Origin: Lepidurus packardi
Lineage: Eukaryota > Arthropoda > Branchiopoda > Notostraca > Triopsidae
Direction: 5' to 3'
DNA: 64,000 nucleotides
NCBI GenBank assembly: GCA_023053545.1
Contig: JAKZAN010000006.1
Span: forward strand, 6,825,001-6,889,000
Part shown: piece after piece, positions 34,635 to 47,290 of the stretch
Layout: every line of letters starts with the position of its first letter
Numbering within the stretch: the stretch's first letter is position 1
Translations under genes and position numbers: made by a program
The notes under the pieces: model-generated
What the model was told of the DNA's origin: nothing
What the model saw: the letters and a program-made list of their open reading frames with translations, nothing else
Databases searched by the model: none

Positions 34635-37600
34635 TTTTCAGAACCGTTTGGAATACCGAGTACAGCGTTATTTTATCTTATCAGGGAAGAGAAGGTGTTA
34701 AAAGTTTTTCCGGTGTAATATATACGAATGGCAGAAAACCACGGCGCAACTTTGCAAGTTCAAGTCGGTCGGCGGGACTCATGCTACAGGCAAACGTGGA
34801 GTGACATTTATCCCCGGAGACAGGACTGAAGCAGAGAAACAGCTGTCTTCGTTCAGAAACCAAACCTTCTTTCTTTGAGCCCTTTTGGAATGCTATTTGC
34901 CACACGGAAATATTCCTTTTCCATAAAACACACTCGTCGGGGACCGTTTTTACTCGCGTTTTCTGTCTTTTCAGCTTACTTTTCAAAGCCAAACTCGCTA
35001 GTTCTCGATTTTATGTGCTTACCCGACAAAGCCAATCGCCGATGTACGTATACGTACTGTATAGCAAGTTGTATAGTACGAGGCGAAAAGGGTATTTGGC
35101 TGGTGGGGAAAATAACATCACTTTTTTCCGTCAATAACAAAGCGAATTGCTTTGTTAAATGCGACATTATTGAATTTCACTCACGCCGTGCAGCACTTGA
35201 GGTTCACATATGCGCTAGATATTCCGCACGCTCTTGTGAAATATTTGTCTTTTTCTTGCTTCCTTAGTCCTTTATTCTGTCGAAAAGCAAATACGTTTTA
35301 GTTACATTTTTACCCAAAGTTTGGAATTTTGCTTATCTGAAGCTGATCAACCAGGAAATACATTAAGTAATAGGGAACTTGGAAGAAATGTGGAGGAAAT
35401 TGTGTACTTGACTTTTAGATTTTTGTTTTTTAACATTTTTTGTGTGCTTTTTTGCGTTTGAGAGCTTGAACGAATCTTGTAGCGCAGAGCAAGTCCCACC
35501 GTGCATCTTTTGGAGTCTTGGAGTTCCTCTGCAGCATTATGGTTTTAACTTGCATGCTTGCTGACTGCGTGTCAGCGCATCACTTAAATTATTGAAAAGC
35601 TGCGGAAGAGATAAGTCGGAAGGAGGGCAAAGTCTACCAGTAAGAAGAGCTTCCCATTTTGTGTGGACTTGCGAGAAGTTTTCCCTCTGCTTTTTCAGGA
35701 CCCCGAAACTAAGCTATAGTAATATTAATGTTACTTGCCTTAAGATTATATAGACTTATTTCCTTTATATCTTTAAAAGATCATCCCCAGGCTCCCCAAA
35801 GTGAGTTGAATACCAAATGAGAAATTCTTAGGGTGTATCTTGAAGTTGAATCTGACGCTATATGGTGCCGATACAAGATATTCCCTGAGAGACGATTCGG
35901 ACCCTGTGCTGTAAGTTTGTAAGAAACTTGACCCTTAATTTTAATCATAGCCTCTAGGCTTAGAGCCTTTGCAAGTTGCCAAGCCCAGCCCCAAGGTCTG
36001 GTTAATGTTGTCTATTATGACTCCTACTACTTCTCCGAACCTTCTTTTTTCCTTCCATGTTCCCAGCTCTCCATTTCTTGCAAGCATGAACGCGGTACAA
36101 ATTCTAAACATAATAGAAGCCATCGATCTTGCTCACCTCCCCATCTATATACATACGGGAAAGCTGCGCTAAGGGGAGAAAGAGGCTCGGCTTCGGGTTG
36201 CCATTACTTGTATTAGGAAATTGGATCTACTCCTAGCTTTGTTGCTATGATTTTTATTTGAACTGTCTCTCTTTCGTTCGTTCGTCCGTCTTCGCTTGTC
36301 GCTCTAAAATGGCCACCATCACCTGCTGACGTCAGCTTCCCGCGCCTCAAGAGCTCCCTCTTGTGTTTCTTGGACCTGGGTCGGTAATACGTTGTCTATA
36401 CGTTCAGAAAGAAAAGCATGAAGCGGAAAGAATGTGATGCTTGATGGACAGTAGCAGTTGTTTCTAGCTGTGAAAGGTTTGAACGGCCCTCCACGAGTTT
36501 TCTCGCATGTATGTGGGGTTTGCATATTTAAGTGCATCTGTCATTCTGACAATGCTCTCTCATCTCGTTTTCTTTCTCTCCAAGGGCAGATTCAGTCCTT
36601 TTAGGGCAAAAACAATTTTCCGTAAATTTCCTCGTCGTTTTCAGTCGTTCAGTCCTAGACCTTACCCTCATTTATTTCCAAGTTATCGTTAAGGCCATAG
36701 TGGGGAGAGCATGTTCAAATTGGCTGTCTCCATAGGAAGTATATCTGTGGTGGGGGTTTTTCTACTTGTGCACTGTGCAACTCTATAGTGTAGCAAAAAG
36801 AAACGAGGTTGTGATTGACAGAGTCATTGGATGGGAGTGCTTGATAAAAAGCCAAAGGGAAACTGCGTTGGAAACAGTAGCCCCAAACGCTTCGAGTCCG
36901 TTTTTCGGTGGCTTTCTTCCTCTTGGGGCTGTCTAGTAAAGTTATCGAGATTGCCGAGGCTACTAAATCTATGATTTATAGAAGGAATTGTGCCACAGAA
37001 GATATATAAAATACTGCAGCTTGTGGCTTCATTAGAAAAAAGGAAAACAAGTTCAGGGAGAAAAGTACCTCACGCCCACTTTCGGTCTCCTGTTTTGGGC
37101 TGGGCTATATAGCCATGATGGATGTTGAAGGCATAACCCTCATTGTTTTATATCCATCGTGCACCCCAAACTCGACTAGCATGACCGCGACTTGGGGGTA
37201 GGTTTTCAACATCGTAGAGACCCTTTTTATATTTATTGCTCTTGGTCGGGGAGCAGAAAAAGTCGCAGTCCTTTTCTGGCTCGCTTTCTTGAGGTTTTAT
37301 TGGCACATGTATTGAACATTATGTACAATGGTAACCCTTTTTTGTACTACATCGTTTTCCTATTTTTCCATGACAAGGAAAAAAGCCTGTTGTGATGTAG
37401 AATGTTCGAAGTCAATGTTTTGAAGGGGTCTGCGCGTGTGGTACACAAAACAAATGAAATACATATTATATATAACACGGGAGATTATAGTAGAGTATGT
37501 AGTGGTCTAGCACTCCGCCTGGTGCTATCCATTAAGTTTGGTTATGGTGGTCGTTAGGTCCTATAACCTCTAAAAGCTTAAGAGTAAAAGCGAGTCAGAG

Positions 37601-40600
37601 ACTCCAGCAAGTACCCCAAAAGGTACTGTGTATGCTGTACATAGCGTTCCAAGGGTTGGCACATTCCCAAATTCATTACGCTACGAGAATTGGTACTGTA
37701 ATTACAAGAAATATTGCCCCTCTAAAGCATGGCAAAAGTTGTGTTACGGTTACATGTCATACGTTTCGAACCCAGTTGCTGCCGTGTACCTGCGCATGAC
37801 AACACTGAGCATATACAAAGCAAAGATATATGCACAAGCAAAGACAGTGACAATGTTGAATGTCTTAGGCTCAAATCTCCTTGTCCTATAGAACTAAAGG
37901 GAATAACGACTAAAGGCTGGCGTAATCTGATTGAGTCAAATACCGAGGTCAATTTGTGAGACAACCCAGCCGAGATGTTTCTTCGTTTTTCCCTCGAATC
38001 CACCACTGTCGTGTGCCTGGCCTGTTAGTTGTAGCCGAAACTTAACAGAATCAAGTCGTCTATCTTCCCTCAGGCCTGTTTCTTCTTGTTCTTCCATCCA
38101 TCACCGCCAATTGCTCTACTCCTTTTTTATTTGATTTCTTTTTTTTTCTACATCTCCATGACAAAACCCATACGAAACCAAATACTACCCTTGGCAGGCT
38201 TGCATATAGTACCGGCAGGGCAGTAATGCTTTATTCCACAACCTATACGATATATCCAAGCATCATTTATTCTTAACGAAGTGGCTTGTGCCGGATTGAC
38301 GGTCTTCCCCCCTCCGTTGCTACCGGCTTGCTTTTTTTTTATTTATGATTCTATTAACGAGAAGGGGCGGTTTTTTTGGTGGCATATACTCTAGCCTAAA
38401 GGGGCCGCACTAAAACTCTTACCAATTATGACCTCACCTTACATGTCGAACTAACCCCGAGCTTGCCCAGAGCGTAGCAAAAAGGGAACACAACAGAAGC
38501 ACACAAAAGTGTAATATATCGGACAATTAGCTTTTACGGAGAGAAATATTACAGCAGCGAGCTGCCACACAGACCCTGACCCAAGCACATACTTTATGGC
38601 TGGAAGCTATTACCTAATCAGTTTTTGGCGAACAAAAAAGGGGGCTGTTGTTAACATAAGAGCCATAGTAGTGCAAAATGGAATAGAGCACACGTGTAAA
38701 TACAGCCGCACAGATACGTTATATAAGGGGTGGATGGGGAGAACCCTGACGATGTGTTGCGTAGATATGAAGTACGAGGTCTGAGAACGAGGAAGACTAC
38801 TTAGACTAATTGACAGGGGAAAGAATGAATGGGCTGATATCGCCTGGGTCCGCTTGCTCAAGTGTCTCAAACCGCTTTTATGGGCCTGAAACTCATATTT
38901 TGGCAGAGATGAGTGCTGCAAAGAGGAACTTTTTTTCTATTTCCTAGTAAGACTTGAGCCGAGTACTTTGGGCCTGCTTTTGGCTATATATTTATTGTCG
39001 GCTGAGCTATAGTACTGTAGGATGTGGATTAGTGATGCTATTGTTGTCTTAATTCTTCGCAGTGGAAAAAATAGAGGGGTGAAAAGAGCTTTCACGTTCT
39101 TGTAGATGCACTGAAAAAAAGTGAAATGCAAGAAAAGAACGGGGTTATTTTTCTCCAGAGTGCAAACACCGGGTGAAGACGACGAGTGAAATATTCTTAT
39201 CTGGGATGCTCTGTTTTTGCCCAATGCGTATATAGCAAAGCATTGCGAGAATTCTCTGACTTGACACAGCTGTCTCACCTTAAATCTTCCGTTAAGTTAC
39301 CGCGTTTCTCATAGGGTTAAAAAATCTTGAAAAAATGTTCTATAGCTTAAGCTATAAGTGAAAGACAAACCTATTGAGATTGGATGGGTGGCTCAGGCAA
39401 ACCGCTCCTAGTTTCCCCCTTTTGAAAAGTGGTTTTTCGAAATAACATTGGCGAGGAAAAAAGAAATGAAGCTGTCTAACGGGATATCGGCAGCTTGTCT
39501 CTTTTCATGGGGAATCGAATCTAATTTGTTTAGTATAGAGCGTTTTGTGTTTAGTTACACAAAAACATCGATTGAGACGTTGCTATTTTGTGTTGCTTCT
39601 GTTGCTTTTACGTTTGTATAGATGGAGCTTTTCCACAAATTTGTTTGTTATTTTTTTCCTTTCTTTTGGTGCAATGTGTATAGAAGGTTAGATATATGTA
39701 TTGGATTGGTGTTTGCCTGCGGTGGTCAAGAAAAATGACCCTGTGGATCAATTAAACAGAAAGGGTTGGAGCATGGAAACTAAAACTGGAAAAAAAAGTT
39801 TGCTCTTCCCAATCCTTGAAAAATCGTTTCAGCTCCATGGGTTGCTTTTCTATTTGTTTAGTTTTCTTTTTTTTTTTCACTGTATGTAAGTTGGGAAAGA
39901 GTCGCAACGATACAGGGAATAGTTATCGATTTGGTCATTGGGACAAACCTTAGAGGTTTTCTGGTGGCACGATTCCCCTCGCTCAAGAATTCGCTTTCTT
40001 ACTCGTTTGGTCAATGCGGGACAACAGAGAGTAAAAGATAACAGCACATTCTTACATTCTTTTAGCTTCTGGCTGCCTGTGGTTTCTTATAACGATGGCA
40101 GGCAATCTATGAGACTGCGTAGATAGGGCTTGGTACTTTTTTTCGGCCTTTTTTCGATTAGGAGAAACCCAAACTGTGCTACCGTGAGGTATGGCTGCGT
40201 TAATGAGAGGTGCGGCGCGTGACAGCAGCCAAGATTAAGTATATAACAGATGTCAAGCTGCGTCTGGTGCAACGTATGTGTCACCTCATCTTGTGGGGCT
40301 CTTGACGTTCGTAATGAATGACTCAAAGGTTAAACGAGGGTTTTCAATGACATTTTCCAGCAGGCATTTTGGCTGCTAACAGCAACCTGTATGCGCGATG
40401 CTTAGAGGGAGATTTCATTCTTGGGCATTTGCTATGGAACTGAAATAGGAAGAGGGGTCGTGTAGGCGACACATACAAGTGTTATGGGTCCCTAATTTCC
40501 CGAATGGACGTTATCAAGACAGTTTTCCGGTACCTCAGCGCTGGGTTGACTTGGTTGGTGCAGTAGACAGTTGTTGGTCCGTATTGTACTTCCCTGAGAC

Positions 40601-41019
40601 TTTACTGGCGTTTCTGGCGCTGGCTTATCAATCATGAATAGCGTTGTCTTCATTCGAAAAGGGCAGGGACTGTTGGGAGCTATATATGCTATACATGTGT
40701 ACTTTGTTGGGAGCCGCTGTCTTTCGATTCGGGATTCCATGGGTGTCGTGAAAAGGAATGACTTGACAGCCACGTCCTATATCATGACACAGGAATATGG
40801 TTCCGTCTCTGATTTTCTGAGTTAGATTGACTTTCGGCGTCCATAAAAAGAAAAAAAAAGTTATTGATCAAATTATCTGCCATGCATTTGGGTATTATAA
40901 TTAATTGTGTTATGCACTTTATTATCATTGGTGACAGGACTAAAGGTACTACTAACGAATTCCCAGATCCCCCAATCAATATATTTAGGTACACATAACT
41001 GTACACACGTTACAATAAC
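34633..41019. other. Gene-poor region, nothing recognised
   Basis: Unique sequence. Short palindromes are present, for example GTACGTATACGTAC near 35043. A TATATAAAA motif at about 37003 lies 25-30 bases before a TCATTAG initiator-like site, with no coding frame following. No exon chain was found on either strand. Confidence 0.5.
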
Positions 41020-41240
41020 GCATGGGTTATTCCTACTATACTAAATAGTGCATATAAGAAACATAAACAATACATGCAATCTCTAATCGGTAGTATCCAC
41101 AGCTAAAGGTGAACATGTGAAAAATACTCGTCCAATCAGAGTCCGACTTCGATTCCTTACCAGTTTACCGTTTCATTGTTGGGAACAATGAAATGCTTTA
41201 GAAAAGCACAAATAGTAAGAATAAAATAATACGAATAAAA
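41020..41240 (+). repeat. Dispersed repeat A, copy 1
   Basis: Contains TAGTATCCACAGCT, GTCCAATCAGAGTCCGACTT and a small inverted repeat CATTGTTGGGAACAATG. The same blocks recur at 41985-42130 and in part at 63160-63245. It probably derives from a non-autonomous element, but its true ends are not visible. Confidence 0.65.
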
Positions 41241-41325
41241 ATATAAATAAGAATAAAATAGTACAAATAATGCATAGGTTATTACTACTATATTAAATAT
41301 GCATGTACACTATTAATGAGAGAGA

Positions 41326-41453
41326 GACGACAGATTCCTGCGTTGTTTTGGATTAAGGGGCTAAATAAAGGTAGCTGCCAATAATAACTAAATGTATTTC
41401 ACATTAGCACTTCATTAAAAAGTGTATTTGCGTGACAGTTTGAATCTGTCGTC
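41326..41453. repeat. Inverted repeat, 12-base arms
   Basis: GACGACAGATTC at 41326-41337 and its exact complement at 41442-41453 enclose about 104 bases. This may be the ends of a miniature element or chance. No clear target duplication flanks it. Confidence 0.45.
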
Positions 41454-41554
41454 TTCTGTCAAACTTTTCTAATACTAACCCTAGTATCAGTATCACTTCG
41501 AGTCTTTAACAGCAAAGTCAACGTCATGTCAACGTTATAGTGACAGTATGGAAT

Positions 41555-41859
41555 CAGGGGCGTCGCGAGGGGGGGGGGGGGGGGTTGGGGGGTGCACCAC
41601 CCCCCATAATTGGGCAAAAACCGATTCGGTAAAATTTGGGTCGCCGTCGGTAAAATTCGGAAAATGAAAATAAAACGAGGATTATTCAATAAATCTCGTA
41701 AAATTAAAGGAAATAACTACGATAATAACTGTTTAAATCTTTAATAGTCGATAGAAAATATAAGATAGAAACTATAATACAGTCGGTAAAATCGTCAACT
41801 ACAGTCGGTAAAACTAAGGTCTCCACCCCCCCAATGGAAACCCCCTCGCGACGCCCCTG
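41555..41859. mobile_element. hAT-like MITE, 305 bases, with 8-base target duplication
   Basis: The element begins CAGGGGCGTCGCGAGGGGG and ends with the complement of the same 19 bases; the inverted repeat continues imperfectly for about 40 bases. It is flanked by identical TATGGAAT octamers at 41547-41554 and 41860-41867. An 8-base target duplication with CAGGG termini is typical of the hAT superfamily (P and Merlin also make 8-base duplications). The interior is AT-rich, non-coding and repeats GTCGGTAAAAT several times. No transposase, so it needs one in trans. Confidence 0.88.
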
Positions 41860-41984
41860 TATGGAATATTACAGAGTATCAGGAAGATGAAACAGAGGAA
41901 GAGTCAAGGGGGAAGAAAGGTCAATGTCAAATTGTCAGTCTCTTAGTCAGAACTCGAAACAATGCAAGTAAGATACAAAAACAA

Positions 41985-42130
41985 TATCAATAATTTCTAA
42001 TTAGTAGTATCCACAGCTGAAAACATGGGGAAAATTCTTGACCCATAAGATGGCCACTTCTAGTGTTAGCCCGTTACCGTTTCATTGTTGCAACAATAAA
42101 ATGCTTTAAAAATAAATAAATTACACAAAT
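41985..42130 (+). repeat. Dispersed repeat A, copy 2
   Basis: Shares TAGTATCCACAGCT, the CCGTTTCATTGTTG inverted-repeat region and the AAATGCTTTA and ACACAAATAG tail with copy 1 at 41020-41240. The two copies flank the hAT-like MITE in direct orientation. Confidence 0.6.
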
Positions 42131-42871
42131 AGCCCACAGATCATATCTGCAAATTCTCTTTAGCGTACTCTTGCATTACATTATACATGCATGCACCACG
42201 CTACTTGGATATGGATGTGATATGAATGCTCATCGGAATTTCCACGAGCCCCGCATGCTTTTCACGCTGGAGGTCAAATCAGTCCCATGTGGCTTTCGGA
42301 AGGCTCATACAGTCCATAGTGACGTTATTTCTTAGTAATGGCGAAGTTTTTTTGCTTCAACCTGCAAGGCATCGTAGTAAGAAACTACAGGCCTCCTTCA
42401 ATAATTTCGCCACCCTCCCCCTCTGCCCACCCCGGTTGGCAGAAACCCCAATGGGGAGAAAAAAGCGCTGAGCCTTACTTTGGGTGCTGAGCTGATTCTT
42501 TTTATTTTATTTTTATTTTCATCCAGCATGCAGGAGATTCCAAGTCCCTTTTTTTCTCTTCTTTTCCGCGCACCATAGCGTAAAACCCCAAATTTCATGC
42601 AAATGATGACAGCTTTGACGTTCTTTACGACATTGTCTGAATTGGCACAATTTCTGAAACGCTCGTCTTCCGGGTTAAATGATCTGTCGTAGTTGCATTT
42701 CTAAATGCCATAGTTTCTTTCTTTATACGTCTCCCGGATCACCGCACTCCACCGTGAATCTACCCAATGCGGAATAGAGGAATAGAAACATTTGCTTCTC
42801 GTCTAGGCTTGTCTGCTGTGATCAGTAGGAGTGTTCGATGTTCGCCGGGAGTGCGGGAGTAGAGCAATACC

Positions 42872-42980
42872 ATGCAAATGAGATGGTTAACCACGTGCTC
42901 GGTTCGTAAAATCTTCGAGAGTCGCTTGTGCTTACGTGTATATAGCGTAGCACTTCCCAGCCTAAAAACTCGTCCAGTTC
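42872..42980 (+). promoter_or_regulatory. Promoter-like cluster without a recognised gene
   Basis: In order: a perfect POU octamer ATGCAAAT (42872-42879), GTTAAC (42886-42891), an E-box CACGTG (42892-42897), TATATAG (42939-42945) and an initiator-like TCCAGTTC (A at 42976). The spacing resembles a compact RNA polymerase II promoter on the plus strand, though TATA-to-initiator distance (37) is slightly long. The first downstream ATGs open no long frame, so any transcript would be non-coding or spliced. Confidence 0.35.
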
Positions 42981-43682
42981 CCTTGCATTATCTTTGGTGA
43001 CTCCTTTGATGGGGCAGTGATGAGCGAAGCAAAAGAGCCTTTTTATATTCGAACTTTTTTAAATCCGGGGGAGCTTTGCCATGCAATATGCAGTGCTTTA
43101 AGAACCGCAAGTCTCTGAATAATGCTTTTGCGCTATGAATACACAAAAAGCTATCAAAAGAGGAGGGAAGAAAGGGTTTTTATCAGATGTTATGTTCTGC
43201 ACAAATGCAAGTTGCCTTTGTAATTAAATTTTGGAACCGTACAACAACGGGTGGCGTAGTTTTCCTCTCTTTTTTGCAATTTTAATTCGGATAAATTCGT
43301 TAACTTGCCCCCCGCGCAGCGAAAACGAGCCGCATCGAGTTCCACAAATATGTGAGAAGATAGTCTTCTTCGTGATGGTTTATCGTTTCCCTTTCATCTC
43401 TCGTAGCTTCCTTTTATCTTTCGCTGGGTGGACATCCCAAGGACGACACATACTGTGTAGGCTGTAAGAGCCCGAAGAGTTCCCGGGAGTCCTGCTTTGT
43501 TGATACCGGAATTGTACCACAAAAGACGATGTCTTGGATTGGTACTAAATCATTATCGTTTTACTTTGGAGGGAGAACAAAAAATAGTCCTTTCTTATTC
43601 TGGCCGACTCGGCGATTTTCGACATCGGCAGGGTCTTTGCCGCATTAGACCCTATTTATACTTATTTTTTAACATAATAAAT

Positions 43683-44757
43683 CAGTAGATGCCGCTTATT
43701 GTGATCACGTTTACCAAGTGAATGTTGATTCTATTAAGCAGAGATTCTGATAACCGAAAATCAGAAATATGTACCTACAGATTAGATTCACTATACCCGC
43801 TTGTTTATTTCGTAACGATTTTTTGAGATAATTGAGGAATTCCTAATTTAATGGGCGCTTCCCTTTGTGAGAAATATCTTATACTTAACTTGTCATAAGT
43901 TCCGATGAGCCGCAACATCTCTTTTACATTTAAATCAACCTTTTGTTATTCGTCGCGATTTTTATATAACCACACTCCTACAATACAATTAAGACAGCGC
44001 CTTCGAAGTCTACTCCTACACGCTTAGCTAAGGTTCTCAACACGATATCCCTCCTAATTTACCCCAGTCAATTTAAGAATTGGTCGTCCAATTGAATAAC
44101 CTCGTTTAATTGACTGGGGAGTTTAAAGGTATTTTCCCCTAAGCCTAGAAGTAGGCTGGAAATGACAGGATTGGTCGAAACGACGTAAGTCAAAGCATTG
44201 CCTTTGGTTAGTATGTCAAAGTTCATATAGCAATACACAAGGACGACTCGAAACAGGACTCCGTGTATCCGACAAAAGGACACCGGACCCCGACGCAAGG
44301 ACGCCGGGCTCCGACAGAAGGATGCCGGGCCCCAACAGAAGGACTCCAGGTCTATAATCTTTTATGGGAACAATAGAATGTCGAGTTTAAAAATTCTGAG
44401 CTCATTGGTTAAGCGCCAACGACATTAGAAATTCCTTGTAGCCGTGTTAAAAAATATGTCACAAGCACTCCAGATCCCGATAGAAGGGACGCCTGACCTA
44501 ACCTAACCTCAACTTGTATAAGGGTACTGCACAGAGTCCTTTTTTTTTCGAGTCCTTGTGTTGCGTTGCCGTAGGAAATCACCATTATAGTTTCGTAACT
44601 GTACATGTGAAGATTTTTTTAAGCTGATTCTAATATCCGAAAGTGTGATTCTAATAACCGATTAGAAATGCAATGAATTGTATCATTTTGAATCGGTTCT
44701 TTACAATTTGATTCCATGATGCGGCTGATTTTAATAGCCAGTGATCACAATCTACTG
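43683..44757 (-). mobile_element. Degenerate pogo/Tigger-like transposon (copy 2)
   Basis: The ends are CAGTAGATGCCGCTTATTGT (left) and the complement of CAGTAGATTGTGATCACTGG (right), with TA after the right end; the left flank is AT, so one target dinucleotide has changed. On the minus strand it aligns with copy 1 over most of its length, including a decayed form of the helix-turn-helix coding block near 43800-43950 (CACAAAGGGAAGCGCCC), now broken by stops. It carries a 21-base tandem array and a CCTAA-rich segment that copy 1 lacks. Confidence 0.75.
44256..44350 (-). repeat. 21-base tandem array within transposon copy 2
   Basis: On the minus strand, about four units of the form GG[A/C/T][A/G]TCCTT[C/G/T]TGT[C/T]GGGGCCC follow one another with a few changes each. 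A single related unit is in transposon copy 3 (about 54745) and diverged ones at 60690-60840. Confidence 0.7.
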
Positions 44758-46691
44758 TAATTGATCGTCTTTGCCGCGTTAGGCCCTATATATGCTTATT
44801 TTTAAAATATAATAAAAAAAATAATAGATCAAGCTTGGAATTATGCATGCAATAAAGGGTTATAAACTGGCATGAAAGTCGTTCTCGCTTTTTAACACCT
44901 CAAAAAACCGTGACAGGCAAGGTGGTCGTCGCCGTGCCATATATCCATGCGGGAGACAAAAGGTCATATTCTTCAATCGTTGGACTGAAAACCCCTCGCT
45001 ATATAACGACTTTCCAAAGGGACCACAAGAAAAGTCACCGACGTTAACGAACGCTGCGGGTGCCCGGATATATCGCGTGTGTTGCTTGACTCGGCGTTAA
45101 CCCGTTCTATACCCACAGCACACCAATCTTTAGACAAACAAGGCCAAGTTCCTTTGCCGCGGACATCGTCCAGTTGCTATATGACTCCCACAACGTCTCT
45201 CTTTCTCTCGCTTCTCTTTGCTTGCCAATAATCCTCAAGTCCCACACGATCACGACGCGATGTCTAGAGCTTCTTTTATGGGCCGCTGTATAAGTCCGGC
45301 TGGTTACTTTGGGACTTATGTCCCAAACGAGCGAGATTGGGACATGGAAGCTCTATAAGTTCTATTGTGCCGTGCTAGCTGAGGGTAAAAAAGTTGGGTT
45401 GAAGAAGGCACGCCGCTCTTTGCATGCTTGGTGAAGTATACAACAGAGAAAATCGTTCACATAATATACATGGGTACAAGCCCAGGTGCTATTTTGCCAC
45501 TGTGATTTTGAAGATAAAAGCTGGACTATATGCCAGGGACTGTAAATGTATGTTCCCTGTGTGTGCCCTGTTTTCTCTGTCGGGAAATGTCAATTTCGAG
45601 TCCAATAGTCCAGTCGAAATGCACGAATGCTTTTTGTTAGACAACTTTGCCTCCTTGAATGACAATAAATGTGGGGGGACTCCTGGAGCCAAATTGGATG
45701 GGGCGAGAAGCTTGTGGTTGGGTGAATCTGAAAGATTTCTTTTCTTTATTCTTTTTTCCTGGCAAAAAGTTATGGCGTTCCCGTCTTCCCGGTGACATTT
45801 TTAGCTTCCACAAGAGTCTAAGAAAGCTAACTTTTTTCTGTTTAGCAAACGCATAGTGAGATGACAGTTGACAGTGAAGAATAGAGAGTAGTGTGTGTAT
45901 ATCTACTTTTCTTTTTCCCCCGTGGAGGCAGATTGGCCAAGTGCATTGTCATGTTATCCGCGACAGATGCAGACATCTTAGGCAAAGGGCTGTGTTTCAC
46001 ATTCGTTAACCGTAAAGGCCTTAGAATGTCGGAACTTGACTTGATGAAAGTTTCCAGTTTCCAGGTCTCCGCTAAGATCTTCTACACATAATAAGCTTTG
46101 CCTTTCTTGGAGTAAATCGATTTAGGGGGTTAAATTGGAGGGTGCAAGCAAACGAGCTGTTTTCAAAAGGCTAAAGGTACATTGTAGAAAGAGGGGGGTA
46201 CGGTGGTGAAGCCCGTTCTCGGACCGGTCAGGGGCAAACCTGACGCACCAAATCAGGGCCAAAACGATTTGCTAGCAATTTGTTTGTGCCTTTTCAAAAC
46301 TCGAAAGCACCTGCCGCGCCCCTGGCCTCGCGTAAAAAGGCGGCGCAAACTCCCAAAAACTTTCAGGGCTTGCTCTGAAATAGTGAAAGCCAAATGTAAA
46401 AAAGGTCCACCTTTCCCCCTAATAACTATCCCGCATTCACCTATTCATTCTTGAATGTCTGCAATGCTAGGCTGTCCGCTTAAATTACGGCCAGTCATGC
46501 GGGCGCTAGGTTAGAGTTAGGACGTTACAAAAGGACAAGCCGATCCCCTCAATTAGGGGAAACACCTGCTTGTCCCAACATGATAACACTTTTTTCTTTG
46601 CTTTTTTTATTGCCCTCCTTCCTTAGGATTTTCAAAGCAGACTATCAGTCCTCTCTCAAGGTTTAGCAACCGATCTCTGTCAAATTCTTTT
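44758..46691. other. Gene-poor region
   Basis: Contains several TATATA/TATAAC motifs (for example about 44998 and 45068) and no supported coding exon. Confidence 0.45.
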
Positions 46692-47290
46692 TACTTCAGC
46701 GGCAGGTGTAACGTTGTAGAAGGGGGGAATCTTACTAACGCCTTCACTCCACATCCAAAATAACCGTATTGGGGCAAATACCGTCACGAATGCCAACGTA
46801 TGGAAGTTTGCATATTTTTTTGGCAATTTCTAATCAGGTACAGGACTGTCTAATTTCTTCACAGCTGTACAACCTTAGACATTACCCATCGATCCCTCAA
46901 AGATTTTTTTTTTTTTTTACTTCAGCTGCAGGTGAAACGCTGTAGAAAAACTGGGGAGTCTTACTAACACCTTCCCTCCACATACAAAATAACTTTATTG
47001 GGGTAGATGTCTCGCGAATGGCAAAGTAAGGAAGTTTGCATATTTTGTCAATTTCTAATCTCTCCCCAATTTTTTTTATTCAATTGAGCAGTAGGTGTAA
47101 CGATATACAATAAAGGGGGAGTCTTATTAATATTTTCACTTCACGTCCGAAATCTCTTTATTGAGGTAGATATCTTTACACGAATGCAAAGTGAGGAAGT
47201 TTGGAATGGTTTTTGCATATTTTTGCCAACTTCTAATCAGCATGCAAGACAGTTGCATTTCTTCATAGCTGCCTGACTTTGGCTTCCTCA
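46692..47290 (+). repeat. Three-copy tandem array, unit about 160-230 bases
   Basis: Copies start near 46692, 46919 and 47080. Shared blocks: GCAGGTGTAACG or a near form, GGGGGAGTCTTACTAA, CCTCCACAT..AAAATAAC, TTATTGGGGTAGAT, CGAATGGCAAAGTAAGGAAG, TTTGCATATTTT and AATTTCTAATC. Copies 1 and 3 retain a CTTCACAGCTG tail that copy 2 has lost. No frame is conserved across copies. Confidence 0.85.
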
